From assembly GCA_035318505.1 (NCBI GenBank), contig DATHEQ010000414.1:51243-115242 (forward strand): a stretch of 64,000 bases of DNA. Reading direction: 5' to 3'. The position numbers and the translations under genes are program-made. This document shows positions 33,851-43,889 of this stretch, piece after piece. Numbering within the stretch: position 1 is the first letter of the stretch; each line of letters begins with the position of its first letter. The DNA comes from DASWDH01 sp035318505 (GTDB lineage: Bacteria; Myxococcota_A; Polyangia; Polyangiales; Polyangiaceae). The notes under the pieces are model-generated. The model had not been told where the DNA came from. It did not search any database and saw only the letters and a list, made by a program, of their open reading frames with translations.

Positions 33851-34420
33851 TTATTTGGGAGGAGCCGGAGGCTTCACGTCGCTCATCAAACATGACGAGA
33901 GGTCAAAAAGCATAAATTCCAGTGCTTTCTCTTGATCGGATAGGCTGGTGGTGTTGCACCCGTCGGGGTAGGCTGTCGTCGGCGTTGAGGTGTCGCTCGC
34001 CGAGTGAGAGGCATGGATGTCGCTCAGCACGATGCGACCACATTGCTTGTCCTCCGTCACGCCTACAGGGGTGTTGAGCGATAGGTACTGCGTGGAAACG
34101 GGGCTCGTCGAGTAGACCCAGCGCTGTGAAATGCCGTCCGTCGATCGGTTCACGGTGTGCTTGGCCTCGCGGAGGACGAGCTGGCCAAGCGGCGCCATGC
34201 TGCCCACCGCGACAAGCCAGTCGGCCAACGCTTGCCCCTTGGGGAACGTCATATCAATGGATGCGGTGAAGGGGTTCGGGAGGTCCGGATGGTGCTCGAA
34301 AACAGCGACGCTCGGGAATGGCGCCGGACCTTTCTCGAGCCAGTAGTTGTGCCAGTGCGAAGCGAACACACGCCCGCCAGCGGCCGTGTAGGACGGGCGG
34401 CCCGTAATTGCTGCCCTCAC
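33851..34420 (-). pseudogene. C-terminal fragment of a large myxobacterial surface protein
   Basis: Residues from about 10 onwards read YTAAGGRVFASHWHNYWLEK, GQALADWLVAVGS, CGRIVLSDIHASHS and ALEFMLFDLSSCL. These match the C-terminal part of a family of large myxobacterial lipoproteins known only as hypotheticals, in my recollection. The N-terminal several hundred residues, including the signal peptide, are missing. The GTG start overlaps the stop of the receiver-domain remnant upstream (GTGA), which is a junction artefact rather than an operon. Confidence 0.55.
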
Positions 34421-34772
34421 GGCTTCGGCGCGCTCCCGACGGGCTCGAGTGACTCGCGCCTATAGAAAATGACTGGGCCTTGATGGAGGCCGAGCTTACC
34501 TAGAATCTGAATGTCATCGGTCCGCCGCCCTCGCGATTCTTGCGGCTGATTGAGCTTGTGACGACATGCAAACTTCGGTTCTGCTTCAACCACCTGGGCT
34601 TCGCCTTCGCTCAGGTCGAGGTATTGCTGCGCATTCGCAAGGCTTGTTGCTTGCTCCCCCCGGGCGCCTAGTTATATGAACAGGGCGACCTCGGCGTGGA
34701 TGCTCTCGGGATTCTCGTCGATCCAAAGGATGCGCAGGCCTGCCAAGCTCGGATCGCTACGCTCAGTTGGTC
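34417..34772 (-). pseudogene. Remnant of a response-regulator-like receiver domain
   Basis: One minus-strand frame reads SLAGLRILWIDENPESIHAEVALFI, a receiver-type first strand with its acidic pocket. After an in-frame TAA it continues LGARGEQATSLANAQQYLD, and later ILGKLGLHQGPVIFYRR, which resembles the fourth strand and the conserved region after it. The segment with the phosphoacceptor Asp is unrecognisable. A degraded gene of a family of stand-alone receivers. Confidence 0.5.
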
Positions 34773-34960
34773 AGGGGCCACGTGCGGGCGCACTCTGGCG
34801 CGCACTATCTGTAAGAACGCTCCCCGACCCGAATGGGGCGGGCGGTCGGCCTATAGGACTCTCGCTGATTTCCGCCTGCGTCTTCTTGCGTGTGTGCACA
34901 ATCCGATCTCGGATAAAGAACCGATCTTGCTCAGCGAGCCCCCCAGTAAGGACATGCGCT

Positions 34961-36123
34961 TCAGAGCTGTGACCAGAAGCGCCACAGACCGACGGTCGTG
35001 ATGGGGACTTGACTCGAATGTCCCTTTCCGGTCGTTTGGCACCGACCGGGTAGCCTGGCCGGCACCCTTGGTACATGACGCAAGTCGATGGCGTCGCCGG
35101 ATCGCCGTCGAAGTCGTAGGGGACCGTTTGGGTGGTGCAGCCGTTGTCGCGGAGGATCCGATCGCGGGCCGCGATTCCTCCGGCGATCGGATTGTCCATG
35201 TCGTCCGTATCGTGCGCCATCATGGCGGCGATGGGACCGGCGCAGGTCGGCAAGTTGACTTGTGCGCCCGCGGCGTTGCCCTGACCGCGCACGATGCCGG
35301 CGCGAACGCACCCGATCGTATAGGTGAGGTACGATCCGCTGCTGAAACCAGCCATGAACACACGCGAGCGGTCGACGCAGTGGCTGGCCGACACTTCCGC
35401 CAGCACCGTATCGAAGTACCCCACGTCGGCGCCGGTCGCCCCGTAGACGAAGCAGTCCCCGACTGATTTCAGCGCTACCACGATGGCGTCGGTCTTCGAT
35501 GCGGTTTCGATAGGAAAGGGCGTGGCCCCGGCCCCCGAGCAGCCATGTCCTAGAACCACGAGCGGGTAAGCGCGCGTCGGAGCGTAGCCGGCGGGCAGGT
35601 AGAGCGAATAGCTGCGCGCCGCGCCATCCGACATCGTGTTCTTGACGACATAGGTGGAAAGCGCTTGACCGGCGGCGTTGCCGCAGCCCGTACTGGGGGA
35701 AGCGTCCGCCGGTGGCCTGACCGGGCCGGAGTCTTCGATCGAAACGTCGGCGCTGCTGTCGCGAGCGCCGTCGCTGGCGTCCATGATGGTGCCTCCGCCC
35801 GAACCTCCGCCCGAACTGCCGGTTGCACCTCCGCCGCCGTTGCCCGAACCTCCGCCTGCGCCGCCGCTGGTGCCACCCGAGCCGCCGCTACCTGTCGCAC
35901 CACCGCTTGCGCCGGACGAGCCACCGTTGCCCGACGTCGTCATGCCGGCGCCTGCGCGTCCCGAGGTGCCACCGCTGCCCGAACCCGTGCCACCGTTTCC
36001 GCCGCTTGCCGGGGAGCCCGTTTCGCCCAACGTCGGGGAGCAGCCTCCGATGCAGCCGAGCAGCGTTGTCCAGCTGATGAGAATGCAACGATGGGAGAAG
36101 AGCATGGGAAAACCTCGCATCAT
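34961..36123 (-). pseudogene. PHB-depolymerase-like esterase lipoprotein with a late frameshift
   Basis: From the ATG at 36123 (ATGA overlap with the SMP-30-like gene) the product has a signal peptide (lipobox near CIGGC), a Gly/Ser linker and an alpha/beta-hydrolase domain. The oxyanion region is PLVVLGHGCSGAG and the nucleophile segment is VFMAGFSSGSYL. After GCRPGYPV near 35045 the annotated frame drifts into nonsense to 34771. One frame over, the true end QTTGKGHSSQ, with the catalytic His, and GLWRFWSQL stops at 34961. A single base change would restore the enzyme, so a sequencing error is a real alternative. Confidence 0.8.
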
Positions 36124-37262
36124 GGCAGGCCGGGAACCGTCATCTGTACGGTGCGGGCGTTGGTTCCGCCGCCCACGATGAGCATCGTTTTGCCGTCCGG
36201 TCCACCGAACGCTGAGTTGGTGCCCTGCTGGTGGACGTTGCCGGCGCAGTCGACGGAGATTCCGTCTCCGCCCGGCCCTGCGCCCGTTCGCACGGTGGGA
36301 ACGCCTTGATCATCGACGTCCCAGATGCCCATACCGACAACGTAGAGCTTCTTTTCATCCGGAGAAAGCGCAATGCCGTTCAGCCCGCCTTTCATGACGA
36401 CGCTTGTCATCCCCAGCGGGTCGATGCGGACGAGCGCCGTTCCGAGCCCCACCGGACGGCCGCCGAGCTCGTAGGTGGTGTTCGAGAAATAGATGTTGCC
36501 ATTGCTATGCGCGACGAGATCGTTGGGTGAATCGAGCATCTTGCCTTCGGCCATGTCGGCGAGCACCCGCGGCTGTTTGGAGACGAGGTCGTACTCCATG
36601 ACGGCCCTCGGTTGATGACAGGCGCCGATCAGTTTGCCGGTCGGGCCCACCGCCAAACCGTTGCATCCGGCGTTGCGAAGGAAGATCTCGCATTGCCCGC
36701 CAATCGTGTACTTGATGACGTCCCCTCCCATGGCCCCGCCCTGAACGAAGTTCGAGAAGAAGAACGCGTTCTGGCTGGCAATCCAAGTCGGCCCCTCGTT
36801 GTAGCCATAGTTGTAGGCGAACCCGGCGCAGATCGGCGTCGATGTCCCCATCATCTGCGCGGGGAAAGGACCGGCCGGGCAAGACCATTGTTTGGTCGGA
36901 CCGGTAGGACCGGTATCCGGCGTGCTCGTTGCGTCGTTGCCGCCGTCGATCACGGCGCCACCATCGCTCGCGGAGCCTGCAGCCCCCGATCCTCCCGACG
37001 AGCCGCCTGCTCCCGCCGCCGCTCCCGCTGCTCCGGACGCGCCTCCAGAACCCGCCATGCCGCCGGTGCCGGCGCTGCCGCCGCTACCTGAAGAGCCGGA
37101 CTGTCCCGTGGAACTTCCGGCGCTGCCGCCGCTACCTGAAGAACCGGACTGTCCCGTGGAGCTTCCGCCGCCGCCGTCGTGCGGCGTATCCGGCGCGGGC
37201 GCCGAACAAGCTGCCATGATGAGCGCGATGACGAGGGGCGAGAAGTGGACGGGTTCGCGCAT
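36120..37262 (-). CDS. SMP-30/gluconolactonase-like beta-propeller lipoprotein
   Basis: A 380-residue protein from the ATG at 37262, two bases after the stop of the DUF1111 gene. Signal peptide with lipobox LIMAACS, Ser/Gly linker with a duplicated 48-base segment, then a six-bladed propeller of the SMP-30/gluconolactonase/LRE group. Landmarks are YNEGPTWIASQNAFFFSN, DSPNDLVAHSNGNIYFSN (the metal-binding Asn-Asp), GLNGIALSPDEKKLYVVG and GISVDCAGNVH. The family binds a divalent metal and hydrolyses lactones or esters. Operon: DUF1111 oxidoreductase, this gene, esterase. Confidence 0.87.
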   Translation of the reverse strand: MREPVHFSPLVIALIMAACSAPAPDTPHDGGGGSSTGQSGSSGSGGSAGSSTGQSGSSGSGGSAGTGGMAGSGGASGAAGAAAGAGGSSGGSGAAGSASDGGAVIDGGNDATSTPDTGPTGPTKQWSCPAGPFPAQMMGTSTPICAGFAYNYGYNEGPTWIASQNAFFFSNFVQGGAMGGDVIKYTIGGQCEIFLRNAGCNGLAVGPTGKLIGACHQPRAVMEYDLVSKQPRVLADMAEGKMLDSPNDLVAHSNGNIYFSNTTYELGGRPVGLGTALVRIDPLGMTSVVMKGGLNGIALSPDEKKLYVVGMGIWDVDDQGVPTVRTGAGPGGDGISVDCAGNVHQQGTNSAFGGPDGKTMLIVGGGTNARTVQMTVPGLP

Positions 37263-37264
37263 CG

Positions 37265-39691
37265 CTAGAGCGACGTCACGAACGCGACCAGTGCGTCGCG
37301 ATCGGCGGCGGGCAATGCCATGAGCCGTTCCCTGACCTTTTGTGCCTCGCCTCCGTGCCAAAGCGCGGCTTCGAGAACGCTCGCCGCGCGGCCGTCGTGC
37401 AAAAGACCGGTGTTGCCGTTCACGTCTTTATGCAGCCCGATGCCCCACAGCGGCGGGGTGCGCCACTCGGACGCTCCCGCGGGCGCATCCGCCGCGTCGT
37501 CGATGGCAATGCCGCTGTCGTCGGCGAGATCGGGACCCATGTCGTGGAGCAAGAGGTCGGTGTAAGGCTTGATGGACTGATCGCGCAGCTCGCTGAACGG
37601 GTGGTTGCTTCCGGTGACCACGTCGGTGACATGGCAGTTGGCGCAGCCGACCGTCTTGAAAAGTTGCTCGCCCTTCAGGACCTGCGCATCGGCGTGGTTG
37701 CGCTGCGGGGGTACGCCGATGAGCCTCATGTACGTGGTGAGCCGCAAGAGGTCGGCATCGGAAAGCTCGACCTGGCCATTGTCCGGCAAAATGCTGGTCC
37801 CGACGCCGATGTCGGCCAACGCTGCATCCGCCACCTGGTGCGCGATGTTCGACTTCTCGGCCTTCCACCCGAAGCGGCCCAACCTGAGCACGCCGCTCAC
37901 CGGATCCTTGATGAAGTTCGCACGGCCGGAGATGCCGTCTTTGGTGCAATCGAGCCGATCGGAGCGGGCCAGGATGGTGCGCTCGTCGATGGCTTCGAGA
38001 AGGCCGAGCCCCACGAGCTTGCGCGCCAGGCGCGCCGAGAAGCGCGAGGCATCGCCCTTCGTGGCCGTTACCGTGAACTTGGGCCGGCTCAGGTTGACGA
38101 CCGTGCCATCCCCGAGCGTGACCGGTTTCGGTTCGCTGCCGGAGACCGTGGCCGACCCTTCCTGAAGCTGCAGCTGATTTCCGAGCTCGACGCTGCCGTA
38201 GAGCTTGAAGACCATCGACGACGTTTCGCTGAGAGGACCTTTGAGCAGCGCCCCGGGGCCGTTGTGCACGTGGCAGCTTTCGCACGAATTCGCATTGAGG
38301 AGCGGACCTGCCTTGCCCATTTGGGCCGCGAATACGGGATTGCCCGCCTCGCTGTGCTCGCCGGTCTTGAAGTTGGTGTGGAAAAGCCGGCGACCCTCGA
38401 GAAAGTGCTGCACGTTCTCTTGTTGCGTATTGAGCGCCATCTGGCTGAAGTACATGTCCGGCTCTGCGAACGCCCAGGCGATCGTCGTGCCGCCGCCCGT
38501 TTGCGCTTCCGGTAGCGGGCCGGGCGTCTCGGCGTAGTCGAGATTGTTGGGCGTGAGCCCGCCCACGCCGACCGCGTAGCGGAACGTGTCGCTATAGTAC
38601 GAGTCGCGCGACCCCTTGGTGGTGAGCGACGCGGGATCGGTGAAGATGCCGAACTCGAACTCGAAGTTTTGACCGACCGCCATCGAGCGGCCCTGCGGAA
38701 TGGCCGTCTGGTCGAATTGCTGCACCTGCGCGACTGGTCCCGTGGGCGGCATCGGCGCCACCGCGATGTCGAGCATGTAGTGGTTCTCTGCGAACGTGGC
38801 GTTGTTGCCCTGCACCTTCCAGGCGCGCCAGTTGGTGATGCGGTTGCCGTTGCGGTCGGGCTTGGCGATAGGCAGGTACGTCACGCGTATCGATTTCGCG
38901 CCGGTGGGCGTGAGGTCTTCGATGATGAACCCATAGCTCCGATCTTCGAAGTAGTGCGGGCCGTAGGTGCCGAAGCTTCCCTCCTTCTCGTGGCGCCCGC
39001 GTACCCTGCCTGCGCCGCGGGTCACGATCGCGCCGTCGGCACGCTTCGTCACGATCGGCGGATTCTTCGCGTCTGCGTCTGCAAAGAGCGGGACCACGTT
39101 GCCGAGCACCTTGACGTCGAGCCCGGGGCGCTGGGCGCCGCCGGTGAAATACGTGTAGATGGTGGCGACGTCCGCGTCGCTGATGAGATCCGGCGGATAG
39201 GCGGCCATGCCTTTGGTGCTGCCGGTGCGAACGCGCATCTTCAGCTCGTCGAGCGTTCCCTTGAATTGGTAGAGGTCGGGATAACGGGCATTGGCTTGGC
39301 CGCTCTGCGTATGGCACGCGCTGCAGTTGGTCGTGAATGAGCCGGGAAGGGCGCCATTGCAGGTGTCGGGCGGCGGGGTGGTCGTGATCGAACCGTCGGG
39401 TATGGAGCCGGTCCCGCCGGTGCCGCCGCCGGCGCTGCCCGTGCCCGTCGCGCCGCCGGCGCCCGTCGTCGCAGGTCCGCCCGTCGTCGCGCCCGTACCC
39501 GTCGTGTTGCCGCCCCCGGTTCCGCCCGCCCCCGCCGGTCCGCCGGTCGTAGTCGTTCCGCCCGTCGTGGGGCCGCCCGCGTCGCGCGGATCACCGTTGC
39601 CCGAGGGCTCGATCGGTCCGGTGCACGAAACGGCGGTGCCGGCGAGGATGATTCCCGATAGGAAATGGAGCGCGTGTCGAGCGGCGAGCAT
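37265..39691 (-). CDS. Multi-haem DUF1111 (di-haem oxidoreductase/peroxidase-like) lipoprotein
   Basis: An 808-residue exported cytochrome. Signal peptide to GTAVSC, a Gly/Thr linker of about 80 residues, then an N-terminal single-haem domain (NCSACH near residue 122), a central beta-rich region of about 300 residues, and the DUF1111 part with CESCH near 468 and CANCH near 684. GGAGG stands seven bases before the ATG. DUF1111 proteins resemble di-haem peroxidases and are called thiol oxidoreductases in older annotation; the true substrate is unknown. The extra haem domain plus the beta insertion make it longer than the usual 450-500 residues. It is first in the operon with the SMP-30-like protein and the esterase. 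Confidence 0.9.
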   Translation of the reverse strand: MLAARHALHFLSGIILAGTAVSCTGPIEPSGNGDPRDAGGPTTGGTTTTGGPAGAGGTGGGNTTGTGATTGGPATTGAGGATGTGSAGGGTGGTGSIPDGSITTTPPPDTCNGALPGSFTTNCSACHTQSGQANARYPDLYQFKGTLDELKMRVRTGSTKGMAAYPPDLISDADVATIYTYFTGGAQRPGLDVKVLGNVVPLFADADAKNPPIVTKRADGAIVTRGAGRVRGRHEKEGSFGTYGPHYFEDRSYGFIIEDLTPTGAKSIRVTYLPIAKPDRNGNRITNWRAWKVQGNNATFAENHYMLDIAVAPMPPTGPVAQVQQFDQTAIPQGRSMAVGQNFEFEFGIFTDPASLTTKGSRDSYYSDTFRYAVGVGGLTPNNLDYAETPGPLPEAQTGGGTTIAWAFAEPDMYFSQMALNTQQENVQHFLEGRRLFHTNFKTGEHSEAGNPVFAAQMGKAGPLLNANSCESCHVHNGPGALLKGPLSETSSMVFKLYGSVELGNQLQLQEGSATVSGSEPKPVTLGDGTVVNLSRPKFTVTATKGDASRFSARLARKLVGLGLLEAIDERTILARSDRLDCTKDGISGRANFIKDPVSGVLRLGRFGWKAEKSNIAHQVADAALADIGVGTSILPDNGQVELSDADLLRLTTYMRLIGVPPQRNHADAQVLKGEQLFKTVGCANCHVTDVVTGSNHPFSELRDQSIKPYTDLLLHDMGPDLADDSGIAIDDAADAPAGASEWRTPPLWGIGLHKDVNGNTGLLHDGRAASVLEAALWHGGEAQKVRERLMALPAADRDALVAFVTSL

Positions 39692-39874
39692 TGAACGTCC
39701 TCCAAAATGCGGGGTGGCGATCCCTCCGTTTGCGAACCTTGCGATACTGTTGATGTCCGCTCGACGGGAAAACCGTGACCGCGCGCGTGAATGGTCCGAT
39801 GCCTACACCGGTGCTAATTACAGGGGCGCGACGCGAGGCAGGAGCTCAGCTAGGAGAGAGAGAGCCTGAAGGAC

Positions 39875-42595
39875 ATGGGTTACCTCACGCGGGCATCCGT
39901 TGGTCTCTTTTGCCTGGGTCTCGCCCTAGGTTGCGGCAATCAGGACGACGACGGTCGCGCCGCTGATCCGGGCCATGACGCAGATGCAGCTGGTGGCGTC
40001 GACGGTGGGGGCTCTCCCGATGGCGGTGCGCGCGCTCCCGATGGAAGCGGTGGCTCTCCGGATGGAAGTGGCGGCGCTCCGGATGGAAGCGGCGGCGCTC
40101 CGGATGGCGGAATGGGTGGATCCCCAGATGGGAGCTCTTCCGATAGCGGCACGGTGGCAGTTACTTTTCCACTCGCGAAGGACGGCAAAGCGCTCGCTAC
40201 CATCGTCATCTCCGAAAGGGCCGGCGAGAAAACCAAAGTCGCCGTAGAAGAACTGAAAAAATATCTCTCCCAGATATCCGGCGCGGTGTTTCAAGTCCAA
40301 ACAGGGAATGGCGACAGCGGACTCGTCGTCGGCGCCATCAGTGAATTTCCGGTTCCGGAGCTGGCCAAACCCTTGGAGATCGTCAACGCGATCGACGGCA
40401 AGGAAGCCTACGCGATACGCACGCAGGAGAAGCGACTGCTCGTGCTGGGTGCCACGGATCTGGCGGTGAGCCACGCCGTTTATCGCTTTTTGGAGGAGCT
40501 CGGTTGTCGGTGGTTCTTCCCGAACGCGACGGGCAACTGGGATGTCATTCCTTCCATCTCGGACTTGAAGTTCAACCGAGACGTCACCGACCGGCCCGTA
40601 TTTTTGGAGCGGCGCATCTGGTATGCCTGGGGCCTATTTCAGGATGGTGGACATCCTGCGAGTACGCCGATGAACCCACGCAGCGCGACGAGCGACTATG
40701 CCGATTGGTCGCGGCGCAACCACATGGCGGGATCGTTCGTCACCAACACCGGTCACGCTTACGAAACGATTGCGAACGAGAATGCGGCTGAGTTCGTCAT
40801 GCACCCCGAATACTGGGCGTTGGTCGATGGCAAGCGCACCGGCCCGCAGTTTGAGCTGGGCAATCCAGGCCTACGCAAGCTCGTCATCGACTGGGCCGTT
40901 GGTTATTTCAAGAAGAATCCGACTGCCGACATGGTTTCGGTCGATCCCGCCGATGGCGCCGGTGTCTCGCAAAGCGACGAGGCCAAGGTCTATGGTAACG
41001 CTAGCGACAGCGCCTTCAAGCTGGCGAACGAGGTCGCGGTCGCGTTGCAAAACGCCTTTCCGGGCCAGAATAAAATGGTGGGCTTGTATGCCTATAACTG
41101 GCACTCCGATCCGCCGCCGTTTGCATTGGAACCGAATGTCTACATCCAGCTCACGATGGCGTTCAATGGCGGACTTTTGACACTCGATCAGCTTTTCGAA
41201 GAGTGGCCGAAAAAGGTGAGAAACCTCGGTTTTTACGACTATTACTCAACCTGGCGCTGGGACTTCGACCTGTGGCCGGGCGGACGCGTCGCCAACAAGA
41301 CGTACCCCATCGACATGGTCCGTCGTTTCCAGAAAACGAACGGCCGTAGCGGCGCTTACGCGACGAGCATTTCGGCTGAAAGCTCCAACAACTGGGGCGT
41401 GAACGGGCGCGGCTATTACCTCGCCAACAAGCTGATGTGGAATCCCGGCCTCGATGCCGAAGCATTGCTGGACGACTTTTATGAGAAGGCGTTTGGCCCG
41501 GCTGCCGTGGCAATGAAAAAGTACTACGGCTATCAGGATTCCTCGCCGCCCATCTCGCCGGGCGTGGTTGGCCTCCTGTTTCGTACGATGCGAGAAGCAC
41601 GCGCCGCAGCAAAAGACGATGAAGCGGTGATGAAGCGCCTGGACGATTTGAGCACCTATCTGCGCTACTACGACATGGCCTATCGGGGCGGCGACGCCAA
41701 CACGATCGAGCGGTGGAAAGTGGCCTATCGCGCACGCTATCGGTACATGAACCACTGGGCAGCGATCATCAACGATGCGCTCGGCAACAATACCGACCCC
41801 AATGCGCCGTGGCGTTCGGCAGAGCCGATCACGCGACCAGAGATCGAGGGCTGGCTCGACGCAGCCATCCAATTTTATCCTGAGCTACGCATTCCCACCG
41901 AAATCAAGTTCTCCAAGGATGTGGTTCCAGTCGATTTCGGCGGAAGCGGCGTGGCCACCTCACAGCTCTATCAAGAGGGATCCGTCTACTGGATTTACTC
42001 GAACGGCGAGCCGATCCATATCAAGCTCGACGCAGGCACCGCCTATGGCGGCTTGAGGCAGACCTACGACCTCCGGGATGCCACGGGTAAAGTTCTCTTG
42101 AGCGGCTTGCCGAAACCCGGCGAAAAAGTCGAATTCGATTACGCAGCTCCCGCTGCTGGCGTTTATTCGTTCGACTATCACGACCACGGCGCCTACGGCC
42201 AGGTGTACTGGAACGCTGATCAAATCGTGAGTTTGCCGATGGGCGAACGACACTTCCGTGCGATGGCTCGCGTCAACGACATGTATTTCTATGTTCCGAA
42301 AGGCAGCAAAGAAATCAACTATTACTACAAGCGCGCCGACTGGCAGTTTGGCGGCGCACATCAAATCACCGATCCGACCGGCAAAGTGGTGAAGGAAGTC
42401 GCGGTCGACGGCGACTATGTCGCGGTGGCCGTCGCGGCGGGAACGGACGGCAGCGTATGGAAGATCGGCGGCTCGACGTTCGGCCTGGGATATTTCCGAT
42501 TCTTCGATATTCCCGGCTACTTCTCGCCCAACGCCAACAAGATGCTGGTGCCGAGCGAAGTTGCCATCAAGGACGGGCTGAAAATCGTGAAGTAG
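39875..42595 (+). CDS. DUF4838 domain-containing lipoprotein (carbohydrate-active-enzyme-like)
   Basis: A 906-residue protein after GAAGGAC. Lipobox LALGCGN, an Asp/Gly linker built from a 24-base repeat, an N-terminal domain like that of alpha-glucuronidases and GH20 enzymes (EELKKYLSQISGAVFQV, DLAVSHAVYRFLEELGCRWFFP), then DUF4838 with HPEYWALVDGKRTG and VSVDPADGAG. A beta-rich C-terminal third from about residue 660 includes YWIYSNGEPIHIKLDAG. DUF4838 proteins accompany polysaccharide-degradation genes and are predicted glycosidases, with no established activity. Transcribed alone, divergent from the DUF1111 operon. Confidence 0.88.
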   Translation: MGYLTRASVGLFCLGLALGCGNQDDDGRAADPGHDADAAGGVDGGGSPDGGARAPDGSGGSPDGSGGAPDGSGGAPDGGMGGSPDGSSSDSGTVAVTFPLAKDGKALATIVISERAGEKTKVAVEELKKYLSQISGAVFQVQTGNGDSGLVVGAISEFPVPELAKPLEIVNAIDGKEAYAIRTQEKRLLVLGATDLAVSHAVYRFLEELGCRWFFPNATGNWDVIPSISDLKFNRDVTDRPVFLERRIWYAWGLFQDGGHPASTPMNPRSATSDYADWSRRNHMAGSFVTNTGHAYETIANENAAEFVMHPEYWALVDGKRTGPQFELGNPGLRKLVIDWAVGYFKKNPTADMVSVDPADGAGVSQSDEAKVYGNASDSAFKLANEVAVALQNAFPGQNKMVGLYAYNWHSDPPPFALEPNVYIQLTMAFNGGLLTLDQLFEEWPKKVRNLGFYDYYSTWRWDFDLWPGGRVANKTYPIDMVRRFQKTNGRSGAYATSISAESSNNWGVNGRGYYLANKLMWNPGLDAEALLDDFYEKAFGPAAVAMKKYYGYQDSSPPISPGVVGLLFRTMREARAAAKDDEAVMKRLDDLSTYLRYYDMAYRGGDANTIERWKVAYRARYRYMNHWAAIINDALGNNTDPNAPWRSAEPITRPEIEGWLDAAIQFYPELRIPTEIKFSKDVVPVDFGGSGVATSQLYQEGSVYWIYSNGEPIHIKLDAGTAYGGLRQTYDLRDATGKVLLSGLPKPGEKVEFDYAAPAAGVYSFDYHDHGAYGQVYWNADQIVSLPMGERHFRAMARVNDMYFYVPKGSKEINYYYKRADWQFGGAHQITDPTGKVVKEVAVDGDYVAVAVAAGTDGSVWKIGGSTFGLGYFRFFDIPGYFSPNANKMLVPSEVAIKDGLKIVK

Positions 42596-42810
42596 CGAAT
42601 CGCGGCTCTCAAGGACCGATTAGAAATGCCCACACGTCACGGTAAACGGGCTGATCGCCGTCCATGGGCGTGTAGGGATCGACCACGGGCGCGAGATGTG
42701 GGGGTCCTATTGCGAGCTGTGCACCGGACAGTGATGTTCTCACGTCTCGAATGGCGAACCTGGGCAGGCAGGTCGACAACGGCGTCCACGGACGCGTACA
42801 CTCGCCGGCC

Positions 42811-43191
42811 ATGGAACGCGTCCTCGGTGTCGGTGGCATCTTCTTCAAGGCAAAGGACCCCGTGATGCTCAAGGCCTGGTACCGCGATCACCTGGGCCTT
42901 CCGACTGACGGGCAAGGGGAGACGATGTTTCGGACGCAGGAAGATCCTGGACAGTTACTCGTCTGGGCGCCATTTCCCGCCGACACGACATACTTCGAGC
43001 CGAGCAAGGCCCCCTTCATGATCAACTTCCGCGTGAAGGACCTCCGCGCGATGCTCGTGCAGCTTCGCGCCGCCGGTGCGGCGGTCGACGACAAGGTCCA
43101 GGAGGAGTCGTACGGGAAGTTCGGCTGGGTGATGGATCCCGAGGGCAACCGCATCGAGCTGTGGGAGCCACCGGCGGCGAGCTCGGGCTGA
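42811..43191 (+). CDS. VOC superfamily (glyoxalase/bleomycin-resistance-like) protein
   Basis: A 126-residue single VOC module from the ATG at 42811; upstream in-frame starts add residues without character. The fold pattern is clear: VGGIFFKAKDPVMLKAWYRDHLGL at the start, NFRVKDLRAMLVQLRAAGA and the ending FGWVMDPEGNRIELWEPP, whose Glu is a typical metal ligand. Cytoplasmic; substrate unknown. The 200 bases before it show nothing. Confidence 0.88.
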   Translation: MERVLGVGGIFFKAKDPVMLKAWYRDHLGLPTDGQGETMFRTQEDPGQLLVWAPFPADTTYFEPSKAPFMINFRVKDLRAMLVQLRAAGAAVDDKVQEESYGKFGWVMDPEGNRIELWEPPAASSG

Positions 43192-43261
43192 GCGCCGTTC
43201 GTCGTCGGTCGCGCGAGGGGCTGCCCGAATGACCCGCAGCGCGCGGCACGATGCGCCGCGG

Positions 43262-43675
43262 TCAGCGCTCCAGCATCGGATAGAGCTCGCCGTTCTCCCG
43301 GTCGATACGGGCAAGAAGCGCGGCCACGACCTCCTGTGTCTGCGCCAGAAACCCGTCCGGCTGCGCTTGGATGGCAGACGCAGTGGGCCAACGCTCGACG
43401 TAGTTCGCGAATGCTGTCTGCAATCCACCCATCTCTTGCTGATAGCGCCGAGCCGTCGCGGCGACCGACGCATCGGTGTGCGTCAGGAGTTTCGGATAAA
43501 GCGTCGCATCCTCGAGGGCCAGATGCGCCTTCAGCATCACGGCGAGACGCTGCAAACCCGCTGCGACCGGAGCTGCATCTCCTCGCAGCGTTGCCGGGTC
43601 CAATCGAGGCTGCAGCTCTTTCACGAGCATGAGAATTTCGTCATGTTGTCGCCGGAAAGTATCTGTCTCGCCCAT
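43262..43675 (-). CDS. Hemerythrin-domain protein
   Basis: A 137-residue protein from the ATG at 43675, which has GGAGG upstream. Metal-ligand segments are RRQHDEILMLVKEL, LKAHLALEDATLYPKL and RIDRENGELYPMLE. The short single-domain length is typical of bacterial HHE proteins that bind oxygen or nitric oxide at a di-iron site. The glutamates and histidines appear complete except that the last segment has Arg-Glu-Asn where many have a His. Convergent with the VOC gene. Confidence 0.85.
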   Translation of the reverse strand: MGETDTFRRQHDEILMLVKELQPRLDPATLRGDAAPVAAGLQRLAVMLKAHLALEDATLYPKLLTHTDASVAATARRYQQEMGGLQTAFANYVERWPTASAIQAQPDGFLAQTQEVVAALLARIDRENGELYPMLER

Positions 43676-43889
43676 GAGCACCTCCTGCAACGCCGGGCCG
43701 ATTCCGCGGGATCCAAAGCGTACAGCCTCCACGACGCGATTGCCTATCGGTGCTTTGTCGGAAGCGGGCGCGGCGCAATCATGACCGTGCCTTCCTCAGG
43801 TAAAACCCCGTACCGTGAGATCTCCACGGCGTTTCGTCACTTGACCGACGCATGACTGCACGGCAGGTTGACGCACCGAGGAGCAGCGT

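Noticed and set aside
37340..38515. A 391-codon plus-strand frame.
   Set aside because: Antisense to the DUF1111 gene, which has haem motifs, signal peptide and ribosome-binding site.
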